Assembly: GCA_035275625.1 (NCBI GenBank)
Contig: DATEMK010000309.1
Location: 1 to 21,028 of the forward strand
Origin: DATEMK01 sp035275625
GTDB lineage: Bacteria > Bacteroidota > Bacteroidia > AKYH767-A > OLB10
Reading direction: 5' to 3'
Length of the DNA: 21,028 nt
The notes beneath the pieces were generated by a model that had not been told where the DNA came from, searched no databases, and was given only the letters and a program-made list of their open reading frames with translations. This document shows, piece by piece, positions 15,201 to 21,028 of this stretch (the first letter of the stretch is position 1; the number at the start of each line of letters is the position of its first letter). A program made the position numbers and the translations under genes.

Positions 15201-15396
15201 AGCTGATTATTATCAGGGATTCTGCAAGATAAACTTTTATTCTGACACTACATTTTAATGTGAACACCCTTCCTTTGACCTGTGTACTTATTAATCTCTC
15301 AAACACCTGATAATTCAGCGTTTTAGAAACAAAATAAAGCGTCAGACCTGTATATTTATCCTGATTTTTGTTTAAAAATGTAAATTGTTTTGAGTA

Positions 15397-15404
15397 TAAT
15401 ATTG
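15397..15404 (+). promoter_or_regulatory. Weak -7-like element TAATATTG
   Basis: One mismatch to TAnnTTTG, ending 17 bases before the ATG at 15422. The nearest TTG upstream is 26 bases away, which is too far for a good -33 element. Confidence 0.3.
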
Positions 15405-15421
15405 CATAACTAAAAAATATT

Positions 15422-16822
15422 ATGCCCATGAAGAAACTTCTACTCTCCACACTTCTCCTCACATCCAATGTTCTTATCACTAAAGCAAACCTCATCACGG
15501 TGCCAACTGATTACAGCACAATACAGCAGGCTATTGACGCATCTCTTGACGGGGACACGGTGGCAGTCCTGCAGGGGACCTATTATGAAAACATAAATCT
15601 GCATGGAAAAAGAATTCTTCTTACCAGCTTATTTTACCTGGGCAAGGATACTTCTTACATCAGCTCAACTATAATTAACGGCAGCCAGCCCACACAACCC
15701 GATACTGGAACCTGTGTGCTCATGAATTCAGGTGAAGATTCAACAACAATTCTCCAGGGCTTTACAATTACTGGCGGAACAGGAACTAAATGGTTAGACG
15801 AACATGGTGCAGGTACCTATCGCGAGGGAGGAGGCATTCTCATTCAATACAGTTCACCAATTATCCGTCACAATGCAATCATTTATAACTATGCCACCAA
15901 TACAACAGGCGTTAGCGGAGCGGGAGGTGGTGGTCTTCGCATTGGCGACAGCAACCCGCAGCTGCTCAATAATATTATTGCAAATAACCAGGCAAGGTAC
16001 GGTCCTGGCATTGTTCTTAATTATACAGGCTGCATCATAAAAAACAATCTTATCTGTTTTAATTCAGGCGGACAAACCTTTAACGGTGGCGGTGCTGTAT
16101 GGGCAAGTGGAGACCCGCTCACTCCCACCGATAAATTATTTGAAAACAATACCATCTATGCAAACCACGCAACTATAGGAACGGGGGGTATTTTAAGCTG
16201 GGGAACGGCAGTCATTGTCCGGAATAATATTATCCGGAATAATACTTCACCTAACAATTCGCAAGTGTATGCAATAGGCGGAGGCACTGCATCAGTCACT
16301 TATTCGGATATACAAGGAGGTTATGCGGGAAGCGGAAATATTGATACAGACCCTCTTTTTACCGACACTGCATCTTTTTACCTGGTGCCGTTATCTCCCT
16401 GCATTGATGCAGGAGATTCATCAGTAATTTACAACGACATTGAAAATACTTCATTGCCTGGTTTTGCATTACTACCATCGCTCGGAACAATCCGCAATGA
16501 TATAGGCGCCTATGGCGGACAGGGAGCTTTTGTTTTTGGACAGGGTCAACCGACCGGAATCATTGTATTATCAACACAACATTCAAACGGGATAATTATT
16601 TCCCCGAATCCGGCAGGTGAAACGTTTCAGGTTTCTTGTTCCGGGATTAAGCTTCAAAGAATTGAACTGATGAATGCAACAGGAGAAAAGGTGCTGGAAA
16701 AAAATAATTCTAAAAATGAAGGTTCAATTATTGTAAATGCTGAGCGGCTGAAAAGAGGAATTTATATCGTCAAAATATTTTCCTCAGAAGAAGTACTAAC
16801 AAAAAAGATGGTTTTGAAATAA
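15422..16822 (+). CDS. Secreted right-handed parallel beta-helix protein with T9SS sorting domain
   Basis: A 466-residue protein; ATG at 15422 or 15428 (MKKLLLSTLLLTSNVLITKA) gives the signal peptide. Mature N-terminus ITVPTDYSTIQQAIDASLDGDTVAVLQGTYYENI is the typical first turn of pectate-lyase-like beta-helices. Residues about 95-300 have helical-turn repeats rich in NNxI and GGG (GGGILIQYSSPIIRHNAI, GGGLRIGDSNPQLLNNII, IKNNLICFNSGG, ENNTIYANHATIGTGGI, VRNNIIRNNTSPNNSQ), then the closing NIDTDPLF, LSPCIDAGDSS and DIGAYGGQ motifs that mark this class. The T9SS tail at about 390-466 (IIISPNPAGETFQVS, RIELMNATGEKVLEK, LKRGIYIVKIFSSE, KKMVLK) is of a different sequence type from those of the 7340-12635 cluster. 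Many such proteins bind or cleave polysaccharides; no lyase catalytic residues can be assigned. Transcribed alone, convergent with the WG-repeat gene. Confidence 0.88.
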   Translation: MPMKKLLLSTLLLTSNVLITKANLITVPTDYSTIQQAIDASLDGDTVAVLQGTYYENINLHGKRILLTSLFYLGKDTSYISSTIINGSQPTQPDTGTCVLMNSGEDSTTILQGFTITGGTGTKWLDEHGAGTYREGGGILIQYSSPIIRHNAIIYNYATNTTGVSGAGGGGLRIGDSNPQLLNNIIANNQARYGPGIVLNYTGCIIKNNLICFNSGGQTFNGGGAVWASGDPLTPTDKLFENNTIYANHATIGTGGILSWGTAVIVRNNIIRNNTSPNNSQVYAIGGGTASVTYSDIQGGYAGSGNIDTDPLFTDTASFYLVPLSPCIDAGDSSVIYNDIENTSLPGFALLPSLGTIRNDIGAYGGQGAFVFGQGQPTGIIVLSTQHSNGIIISPNPAGETFQVSCSGIKLQRIELMNATGEKVLEKNNSKNEGSIIVNAERLKRGIYIVKIFSSEEVLTKKMVLK

Positions 16823-16841
16823 TCCCGTTACTCAATTGAGG

Positions 16842-16876
16842 ATTCGTAAATTCGTATGGATTCGTATTCGTTGATG
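16842..16876. repeat. 35-base ATTCGTA repeat, copy 1
   Basis: Contains ATTCGTA at 16842, 16850 and 16860 and ends TTCGTTGATG. It differs from the copy at 19267-19301 only at 16858-16859 (GG for TT). It lies exactly four bases beyond the stop codon of the minus-strand WG-repeat gene. Confidence 0.85.
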
Positions 16877-16880
16877 TTAT

Positions 16881-17576
16881 TTAATGCTTTTCCCTTTCCC
16901 TCTCCGCCTCTTCGGGGTTTTCCAGTTCTTTCACAAACTTTCCTTTCTTATCAATGAAAAAATATTTGTTGTCTTTACTGACTAATGCCTGCCCGTTAGT
17001 GAATTGCTGTGCATCTTTATATTGAGGTGTAATCGTAAATTTACCGGCTGCATCAATAAAGCCCCATAAACCATTTTGCATGACAGGAGCAATGCCATCA
17101 GAAAAATTCCTTGCATTGTCATATTGCAATGCGATGGCTTCTTTACCTGAAGCATCAATAAAACCCCACTTGCCGGATTTGCTCACGCGTGCAATTCTCC
17201 CGATGGCAACCGGGACGAAATCATCTGCAAATTCGAATTCAAAAGGAATGACCGTTTCACCTTTTTGATTTATATAGCCGTTTTTATTTCCTTTCATCAC
17301 TCTTGCCAGCCTGCTTTTGAAAACAGAAGCATCGCTGTAGATAAAAGGAATCGCCACTTCACCTTTATTATTGATAAAACCGCGCATACGGTTTTCGAGA
17401 ACCAATGCCATGCCTTCATAAAACTCACTGCCGGCTTCATATTTTGCAGGAACTATAACAGTTCCGTTCTGGTCTTTGTAACCCACTTTTGCGTTTTCGT
17501 AAAATCGGATTAAATCCTGTGAGAAGGAATTTGTTTTTACAAAAAGGATGGCGAGAAGAATAAGGATCTTTTTCAT
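16881..17576 (-). CDS. Secreted WG-repeat protein
   Basis: A 231-residue protein with a signal peptide (1-20, ending SFSQ) and six WG-type repeats of about 35 residues filling the mature part. The repeat cores are KVGYKDQNG, MRGFINNKG, KNGYINQKG, KWGFIDASG, LWGFIDAAG and KYFFIDKKG, each followed by a hydrophobic-x-P strand and an aromatic-F-x-G/D-G turn. WG repeats form beta-sheet scaffolds in Bacteroidota and other bacteria; no enzymatic function is known for the repeat itself. There is no sorting domain, so periplasmic or membrane-associated location is likely. The tail EEAEREREKH is highly charged. It has its own strong-looking promoter although it follows the Kelch gene on the same strand by 60 bases. 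Confidence 0.9.
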   Translation of the reverse strand: MKKILILLAILFVKTNSFSQDLIRFYENAKVGYKDQNGTVIVPAKYEAGSEFYEGMALVLENRMRGFINNKGEVAIPFIYSDASVFKSRLARVMKGNKNGYINQKGETVIPFEFEFADDFVPVAIGRIARVSKSGKWGFIDASGKEAIALQYDNARNFSDGIAPVMQNGLWGFIDAAGKFTITPQYKDAQQFTNGQALVSKDNKYFFIDKKGKFVKELENPEEAEREREKH

Positions 17577-17592
17577 CTGGTTTGTTTTTTAG

Positions 17593-17622
17593 CAAATGTA
17601 TGTTTTATTAAATTATTTTCAA
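17593..17622 (-). promoter_or_regulatory. Promoter for the WG-repeat gene (TTG - 19 bases - TACATTTG)
   Basis: On the minus strand TTTTG (TTG at 17622-17620), a 19-base spacer and TACATTTG (17600-17593) fit the Bacteroidota consensus well. The -7 element ends 16 bases before the ATG at 17576. This is the best promoter match in the window. Confidence 0.7.
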
Positions 17623-17636
17623 AATTTCTTTATTCT

Positions 17637-19253
17637 TTAATGCTGCACTATCACTTTCTTATTCATCAATCCTTCTTTAGTTTTCAATTGCAAAAAATAA
17701 ATTCCTTCACTCAGCTTCTCCACATTTATATCTTTTTCAAATTTTCCTTTTGCGATTTCTTCTTTTGAAAAATAAATTTGTTTGCCTAACGTGTTATATA
17801 AACGTAATTCAACAGTTTGTTTTTCGGATGATGGAAATGAGATGGTAAGAGAAGAGTTTGCCGGATTAGGAAAAACAAGAAGTTCATCCGCCTTAGGAAG
17901 ATTATTTTCCTGGATGCTGTTTGGAGCAGGGCATTCTCCACAGGTAGTGTCTATGGTATATTTCCAGAGGTCGTTGCAAAAATATAGCCCTACATTAACA
18001 CCACCCCCAAATAAATAGAGATGTCCGTTATTATCAGTCCAACCCACAGAACCCATTCTTCCATTTGGCTTATTTGTGACGTTTGAAACCCCTTGGGTGC
18101 CCCAACTGCCAATACTATTTACAGTACTGTCTCCGCTTATCCAAATCCACAGGTTTGCATCAACACAATATTTCCATAAATCATTAGCATACCCGGGATT
18201 TGCCCCAAGATCCGGATTGCCTCCGAAAAACCAGAAATTTCCCTGCTGATCCTTCCATGATGTGCTGTTTTCAGAACGTCCCCAGGGTATATTTGTAGAC
18301 AAGGCTTCGCACTTATTTCCGAAAACAGGAACAGTAAAGTACCCTGACATCCATGCCCAATTATTAGTTGACGGATTATAACGCCAAAGATCATTTGCAA
18401 CAGGGTTAAGACTTCCCCCTAACCCGCTAAAGAGCCAAAGCTTTCCTGTACTATCTTTCCAATGAGCATACGACCATCGCGGTCCCGGTGTGTTTGCTAT
18501 GTCTTCAACACCTTGAAGCCCATATACTGCCGTCTGATTTGTTCCTGCCTGGGAACCCTTCATCCAGGTCCATTGATTAGAAGCAATGTTGTATCTCCAT
18601 AAATCCTCAAAAAACCAACTCTCCACCCCGCCAAAAAGCCACAGGTCGCCTGAATTATCTGTCCATGCTGCAACGCATTCATTACGTCCGGGTGGATTGT
18701 TTGAAGGGCTTGAAACACCCTGGATACCATAATTACCCGGTTGACCTGCTCCCATAGGACCTTTCATCCATGTCCATTCATTGGCAGAAACATCGTATTT
18801 CCAAAGATCATTGAATGATGAACTCGAACTTCCATTCCACCCGCCAAACGTCCACAAATTTCCAAGTGTATCTGACCACCTTGCGGGGGCATATAATCGT
18901 GGCGGAGGATTATTATTAGGAGAAGGTACCCCCTGGACTCCATAATTACCTGTAGTCAATTGAGTGCTATCCCCTTTCATCCATGTCCACTCATTGGTTG
19001 CCGGGTTATATTTCCATACATCATTTCCCCCATAATTTCCTCCGAATAACCAAAAATTCCCACTCAAATCTTTCCATTCGCAAGATTCATATAACCCCGG
19101 AGGATTATTTGTCGGGCTTGGAACTCCCTGCACACCATAATTACCAGGCTGGTTAAAAATGCTGTCTCCTTTTATCCAAACCCATTCACCCGCTTGCGGA
19201 AAACATTCACCAAACAAAAAACAAAAAACAAAAGCTGTGATTATTTTTTTCAT
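17637..19253 (-). CDS. Secreted six-bladed Kelch-type propeller with T9SS sorting domain (copy 1)
   Basis: A 538-residue protein from ATG 19253. An ATG 15 bases further upstream (19268) lies inside the ATTCGTA repeat, and the paralogue also starts MKKI, so 19253 is preferred. Signal peptide ends CFPQ. Residues about 20-450 are six Kelch-like units of about 65-75 residues, each with GNYGVQGVPSPxNNPP, a W-x-D-x-x-G-N-x-W-x-FGG strand pair, and NDLWKYNPATNEWTWMKG; six FGG/FSG turns can be counted, predicting a six-bladed beta-propeller. A linker (NSIQENNLPKADE) leads to the T9SS tail (LLVFPNPANSSLTISF, LRLYNTLGKQIYFSKEEI, LSEGIYFLQLKTKEG, NKKVIVQH). The ligand is unknown; Kelch propellers bind proteins or glycans, and no galactose-oxidase copper site can be recognised. 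Probably co-transcribed with the paralogue upstream. Confidence 0.9.
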   Translation of the reverse strand: MKKIITAFVFCFLFGECFPQAGEWVWIKGDSIFNQPGNYGVQGVPSPTNNPPGLYESCEWKDLSGNFWLFGGNYGGNDVWKYNPATNEWTWMKGDSTQLTTGNYGVQGVPSPNNNPPPRLYAPARWSDTLGNLWTFGGWNGSSSSSFNDLWKYDVSANEWTWMKGPMGAGQPGNYGIQGVSSPSNNPPGRNECVAAWTDNSGDLWLFGGVESWFFEDLWRYNIASNQWTWMKGSQAGTNQTAVYGLQGVEDIANTPGPRWSYAHWKDSTGKLWLFSGLGGSLNPVANDLWRYNPSTNNWAWMSGYFTVPVFGNKCEALSTNIPWGRSENSTSWKDQQGNFWFFGGNPDLGANPGYANDLWKYCVDANLWIWISGDSTVNSIGSWGTQGVSNVTNKPNGRMGSVGWTDNNGHLYLFGGGVNVGLYFCNDLWKYTIDTTCGECPAPNSIQENNLPKADELLVFPNPANSSLTISFPSSEKQTVELRLYNTLGKQIYFSKEEIAKGKFEKDINVEKLSEGIYFLQLKTKEGLMNKKVIVQH

Positions 19254-19266
19254 TCCATAATTTTTC

Positions 19267-19301
19267 ATTCGTAAATTCGTATTTATTCGTATTCGTTGAT
19301 G
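19267..19301. repeat. 35-base ATTCGTA repeat, copy 2
   Basis: ATTCGTA at 19267, 19275 and 19285, ending ATTCGTTGATG. 33 of 35 bases equal the copy at 16842. Again exactly four bases separate it from the stop codon of the minus-strand gene (TTA at 19306), and both are followed by TTAATGC, so the match reaches into the last codon and stop. Confidence 0.85.
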
Positions 19302-19305
19302 ACTT

Positions 19306-20925
19306 TTAATGCTGCACCATCACTTTCTTATTCATCATCCCATCTTTAGTTTTCACCTGCAAAAAATAAATTCCTTCACTCAGCTTCTCTACATTTATAT
19401 CTTTTTCAAATTTTCCTTTTGCGATTTCTTGTTTTGCAAAATAAATTTGTTTGCCTAACGTGTTGTATATCCGTAATTCAATATTTTGTTTTCCGGATGA
19501 TGAAAATGAAATGGTAAGGGGAGAATTTGTGGGATTAGGAAAAACAAGAAGGTCGTCCGCCTTAGGCGGATTGTTTTCCTGAATGCTTGTGATACTGGGG
19601 CATAATCCACAGGCAGTGTCTATGGTATATTTCCAGAGATCGTTGTAAAAATTAAATCCTGAGGCAGCGCCTCCAAAAAAATAAAGATTGTTGTTATTAT
19701 CAGTCCATCCAACTGCACCACATCTGGCATTGGGTTTATTAAAGGGACTTGATACACCAATCATTCCCCAATTGCCTGCGGCATTGACAATGCTGTCACC
19801 GCTTTTCCAAATCCATTGATCGGTTGCAAAACAGTACATCCATAAATCATTTAATACGCCAAAAAAAGAAGCATCAAGGCTACCTCCAAAAAGCCAGAAG
19901 TTACCATATTGATCCGTCCATGCTGCACGATTTTCATGACGTGCACCTGGCATATTTACCGGAGATGAGATACATTTTGTTCCATATACTCCAATGGCAT
20001 TGCCCAGGCTGTCACCTCCCATCCATGCCCACTTACTACTGGCAACATTATATGCCCACAAATCATTTTTTACAGCATAGTTTAAATCTCTTCCTCCGAA
20101 AAACCAAAGTTTTCCTGTAATGTCTTTCCAATGGCAATACGACTGGCGTGAGCTGGGCGAGTTTAAGGAATCTTCAACTCCCAGTATTCCATAGGTTCCT
20201 GGCTGAGTCGGAAATTGTGATCCTTGCATCCACGTCCACTGATTCGAATTAATGCTATATCGCCACATATCATTATAAAAAACACCTAAAGCAATCCCGC
20301 CAAAAATCCATAAATCTCCTGAATTATCAATCCATGCAGCTTCGCTTTCCCAGCGACAGCCGGGATAATTATTAGGATCAGGAATACCCTGAACTCCATA
20401 CACACCCGGTTGACCGGTAGTATTTGGCCCATTCATCCATGTCCACTCATTTGCAAAAGGATTGTATCTCCATAAATCGCATAAACCATTGGTTGAATAT
20501 CCGCCAAACATCCAAAAGTTGCCTGTGTTATCTACCCAGGAAGCCAATGCAAACTTCCTGGCTGGGGGATTGTTAGCGGGGGATGGAATTCCCTGAATTC
20601 CATAATTGCCCGGATCGTTTATAACTCCCGGGCCTTTCATCCATGTCCATTGGTTAGATATAGGATCATATTTCCAAAGATCTCCATATCGGTCACCATT
20701 ATTATTATCTCCCCCAAACAACCAAAAATTCCCATTCAAATCCGTCCATTCACAAGGTTCATATAAAGAAGGAGGGTTATTTGTCGCGCTTGGAACTCCT
20801 TGCACTCCATAATTTCCGGACTGGTTAGGGATGTTGTTTCCTTTTATCCATACCCATTCTCCAGCCTGCGAAAAACATTCTCCAAACAAAAAATAAAAAA
20901 TAAAAGCGGTGAGTATTTTTTTCAT
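19306..20925 (-). CDS. Secreted six-bladed Kelch-type propeller with T9SS sorting domain (copy 2)
   Basis: A 539-residue tandem paralogue of the gene at 17637. Signal peptide MKKILTAFIFYFLFGECFSQ, then six Kelch-like units with the same spacer GNYGVQGVPSATNNPP and turns FGGDNN, FGGYST, FGGIAL, FGGRDL, FGGSLD and FGGAAS, and tryptophan-rich closing strands (NDLWKYTIDTACG). The first unit and the tail are much more alike between the two paralogues than the middle units. The T9SS tail starts at LLVFPNPTNSPLTISF and ends NKKVMVQH. Its linker NPPKADD is encoded across the palindrome TCCGCCTTAGGCGGA, which copy 1 has only partly. A surface-attached or released binding protein is the best guess. Upstream, TACCTTTA (20951-20944, one mismatch to TAnnTTTG) ends 18 bases before the ATG. 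Confidence 0.9.
   Translation of the reverse strand: MKKILTAFIFYFLFGECFSQAGEWVWIKGNNIPNQSGNYGVQGVPSATNNPPSLYEPCEWTDLNGNFWLFGGDNNNGDRYGDLWKYDPISNQWTWMKGPGVINDPGNYGIQGIPSPANNPPARKFALASWVDNTGNFWMFGGYSTNGLCDLWRYNPFANEWTWMNGPNTTGQPGVYGVQGIPDPNNYPGCRWESEAAWIDNSGDLWIFGGIALGVFYNDMWRYSINSNQWTWMQGSQFPTQPGTYGILGVEDSLNSPSSRQSYCHWKDITGKLWFFGGRDLNYAVKNDLWAYNVASSKWAWMGGDSLGNAIGVYGTKCISSPVNMPGARHENRAAWTDQYGNFWLFGGSLDASFFGVLNDLWMYCFATDQWIWKSGDSIVNAAGNWGMIGVSSPFNKPNARCGAVGWTDNNNNLYFFGGAASGFNFYNDLWKYTIDTACGLCPSITSIQENNPPKADDLLVFPNPTNSPLTISFSSSGKQNIELRIYNTLGKQIYFAKQEIAKGKFEKDINVEKLSEGIYFLQVKTKDGMMNKKVMVQH
19556..19570. repeat. Palindrome TCCGCCTTAGGCGGA inside the Kelch gene linker
   Basis: Six-base perfect arms around TTA. 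It encodes, on the minus strand, the PPKADD linker before the T9SS tail. The same 15 bases recur in the intergenic region at 20976-20990. The paralogue at 17637 has TCCGCCTTAGGAAGA at the matching place. Confidence 0.8.
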
Positions 20926-20943
20926 GGAGTGGATTTAAGAAGA

Positions 20944-20951
20944 TAAAGGTA
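20944..20951 (-). promoter_or_regulatory. Weak -7-like element TACCTTTA before the Kelch pair
   Basis: One mismatch to TAnnTTTG at a spacing of 18 bases from the ATG at 20925. No TTG -33 element is found. Confidence 0.3.
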
Positions 20952-20975
20952 TTAAACTATTTTCATCACCCCTGA

Positions 20976-20990
20976 TCCGCCTTAGGCGGA
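20976..20990. repeat. Palindrome TCCGCCTTAGGCGGA, intergenic copy
   Basis: Identical to the copy inside the Kelch gene at 19556-19570. It is preceded by CACCCCTGA, and no reading frame is apparent through 21028. Confidence 0.8.
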
Positions 20991-21028
20991 GGACTGTCGC
21001 TGTACATTGGTTATAACGTTCAATTGAA

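Noticed and set aside
15203..15216. CTGAT-TATT-ATCAG hairpin as an operator
   Set aside because: Five-base arms in AT-rich DNA are expected by chance, and there is no second copy or linked regulator.
15133..15498. 121-codon minus-strand open frame across the gap at 15201-15421
   Set aside because: It overlaps starts of both flanking genes, has no domain and reads through low-complexity AT-rich DNA.
16831..16840. CTCAATTGAG palindrome as a terminator between convergent genes
   Set aside because: Only ten bases with no loop and no T run; too weak to call.
16842..19301. ATTCGTA repeats as a CRISPR or tandem array
   Set aside because: Only two separate copies, short internal heptads, no regular spacers and no cas genes.
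17637..20925. Kelch pair as galactose oxidase enzymes
   Set aside because: No copper-ligand or Tyr-Cys cofactor pattern is recognisable; only the propeller repeats support the call.

Overview
The window looks like a chromosomal segment of a Bacteroidota bacterium. The evidence is seven intact proteins ending in type IX secretion (T9SS) sorting domains, a TonB-dependent receptor with an N-terminal carboxypeptidase-regulatory-like domain, a DUF5689-type lipoprotein, TAnnTTTG-type -7 promoter elements and no clear Shine-Dalgarno sequences. I see no phage, plasmid, CRISPR, tRNA or rRNA genes, so species-level placement is not possible from the sequence alone.

Layout. (1) 2-2215, +: the C-terminal two thirds of SecA, cut by the window edge. 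(2) 2336-2375: a bidirectional terminator. It separates secA from a convergent minus-strand pair, a TonB-dependent receptor (6731-3954) followed 41 bases later by a DUF5689 lipoprotein (3912-2443). (3) 6732-7339: a gene-poor stretch holding two hairpins, a chimeric pseudogene built from the start of one secreted protein and the tail of a T9SS protein, and a mosaic of short palindromic repeats. (4) 7340-13122, +: a tightly spaced run of six genes for secreted proteins. Five carry T9SS tails that are nearly the same at the DNA level behind different N-terminal domains, and the last is a secreted YciI-like protein. (5) 13202-14260, +: a secreted endonuclease/exonuclease/phosphatase-family enzyme with its own promoter, convergent with an unknown lipoprotein (15200-14265, -). 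(6) 15422-16822, +: a right-handed beta-helix T9SS protein. (7) 17576-16881, -: a secreted WG-repeat protein with a good promoter. (8) 19253-17637 and 20925-19306, -: a tandem pair of six-bladed Kelch-type propellers with T9SS tails.

How it works together. Almost everything except SecA is exported: Sec signal peptides, then the outer membrane, the periplasm or T9SS. Receptor plus DUF5689 lipoprotein forms a plausible outer-membrane uptake unit, and the secreted EEP enzyme could supply it with products of nucleic-acid or phosphoester cleavage; that link is inference.

The most interesting signals are small. A palindrome, CCCCGATAGCCATCGGGG, sits in frame at one fixed place inside several T9SS tails and also occurs between genes. 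A second palindrome, TCCGCCTTAGGCGGA, does the same in a Kelch gene. A 35-base ATTCGTA repeat lies exactly four bases after the stop codon of two unrelated genes. Together they suggest mobile palindromic elements that tolerate, or favour, positions at the 3' ends of secreted-protein genes.
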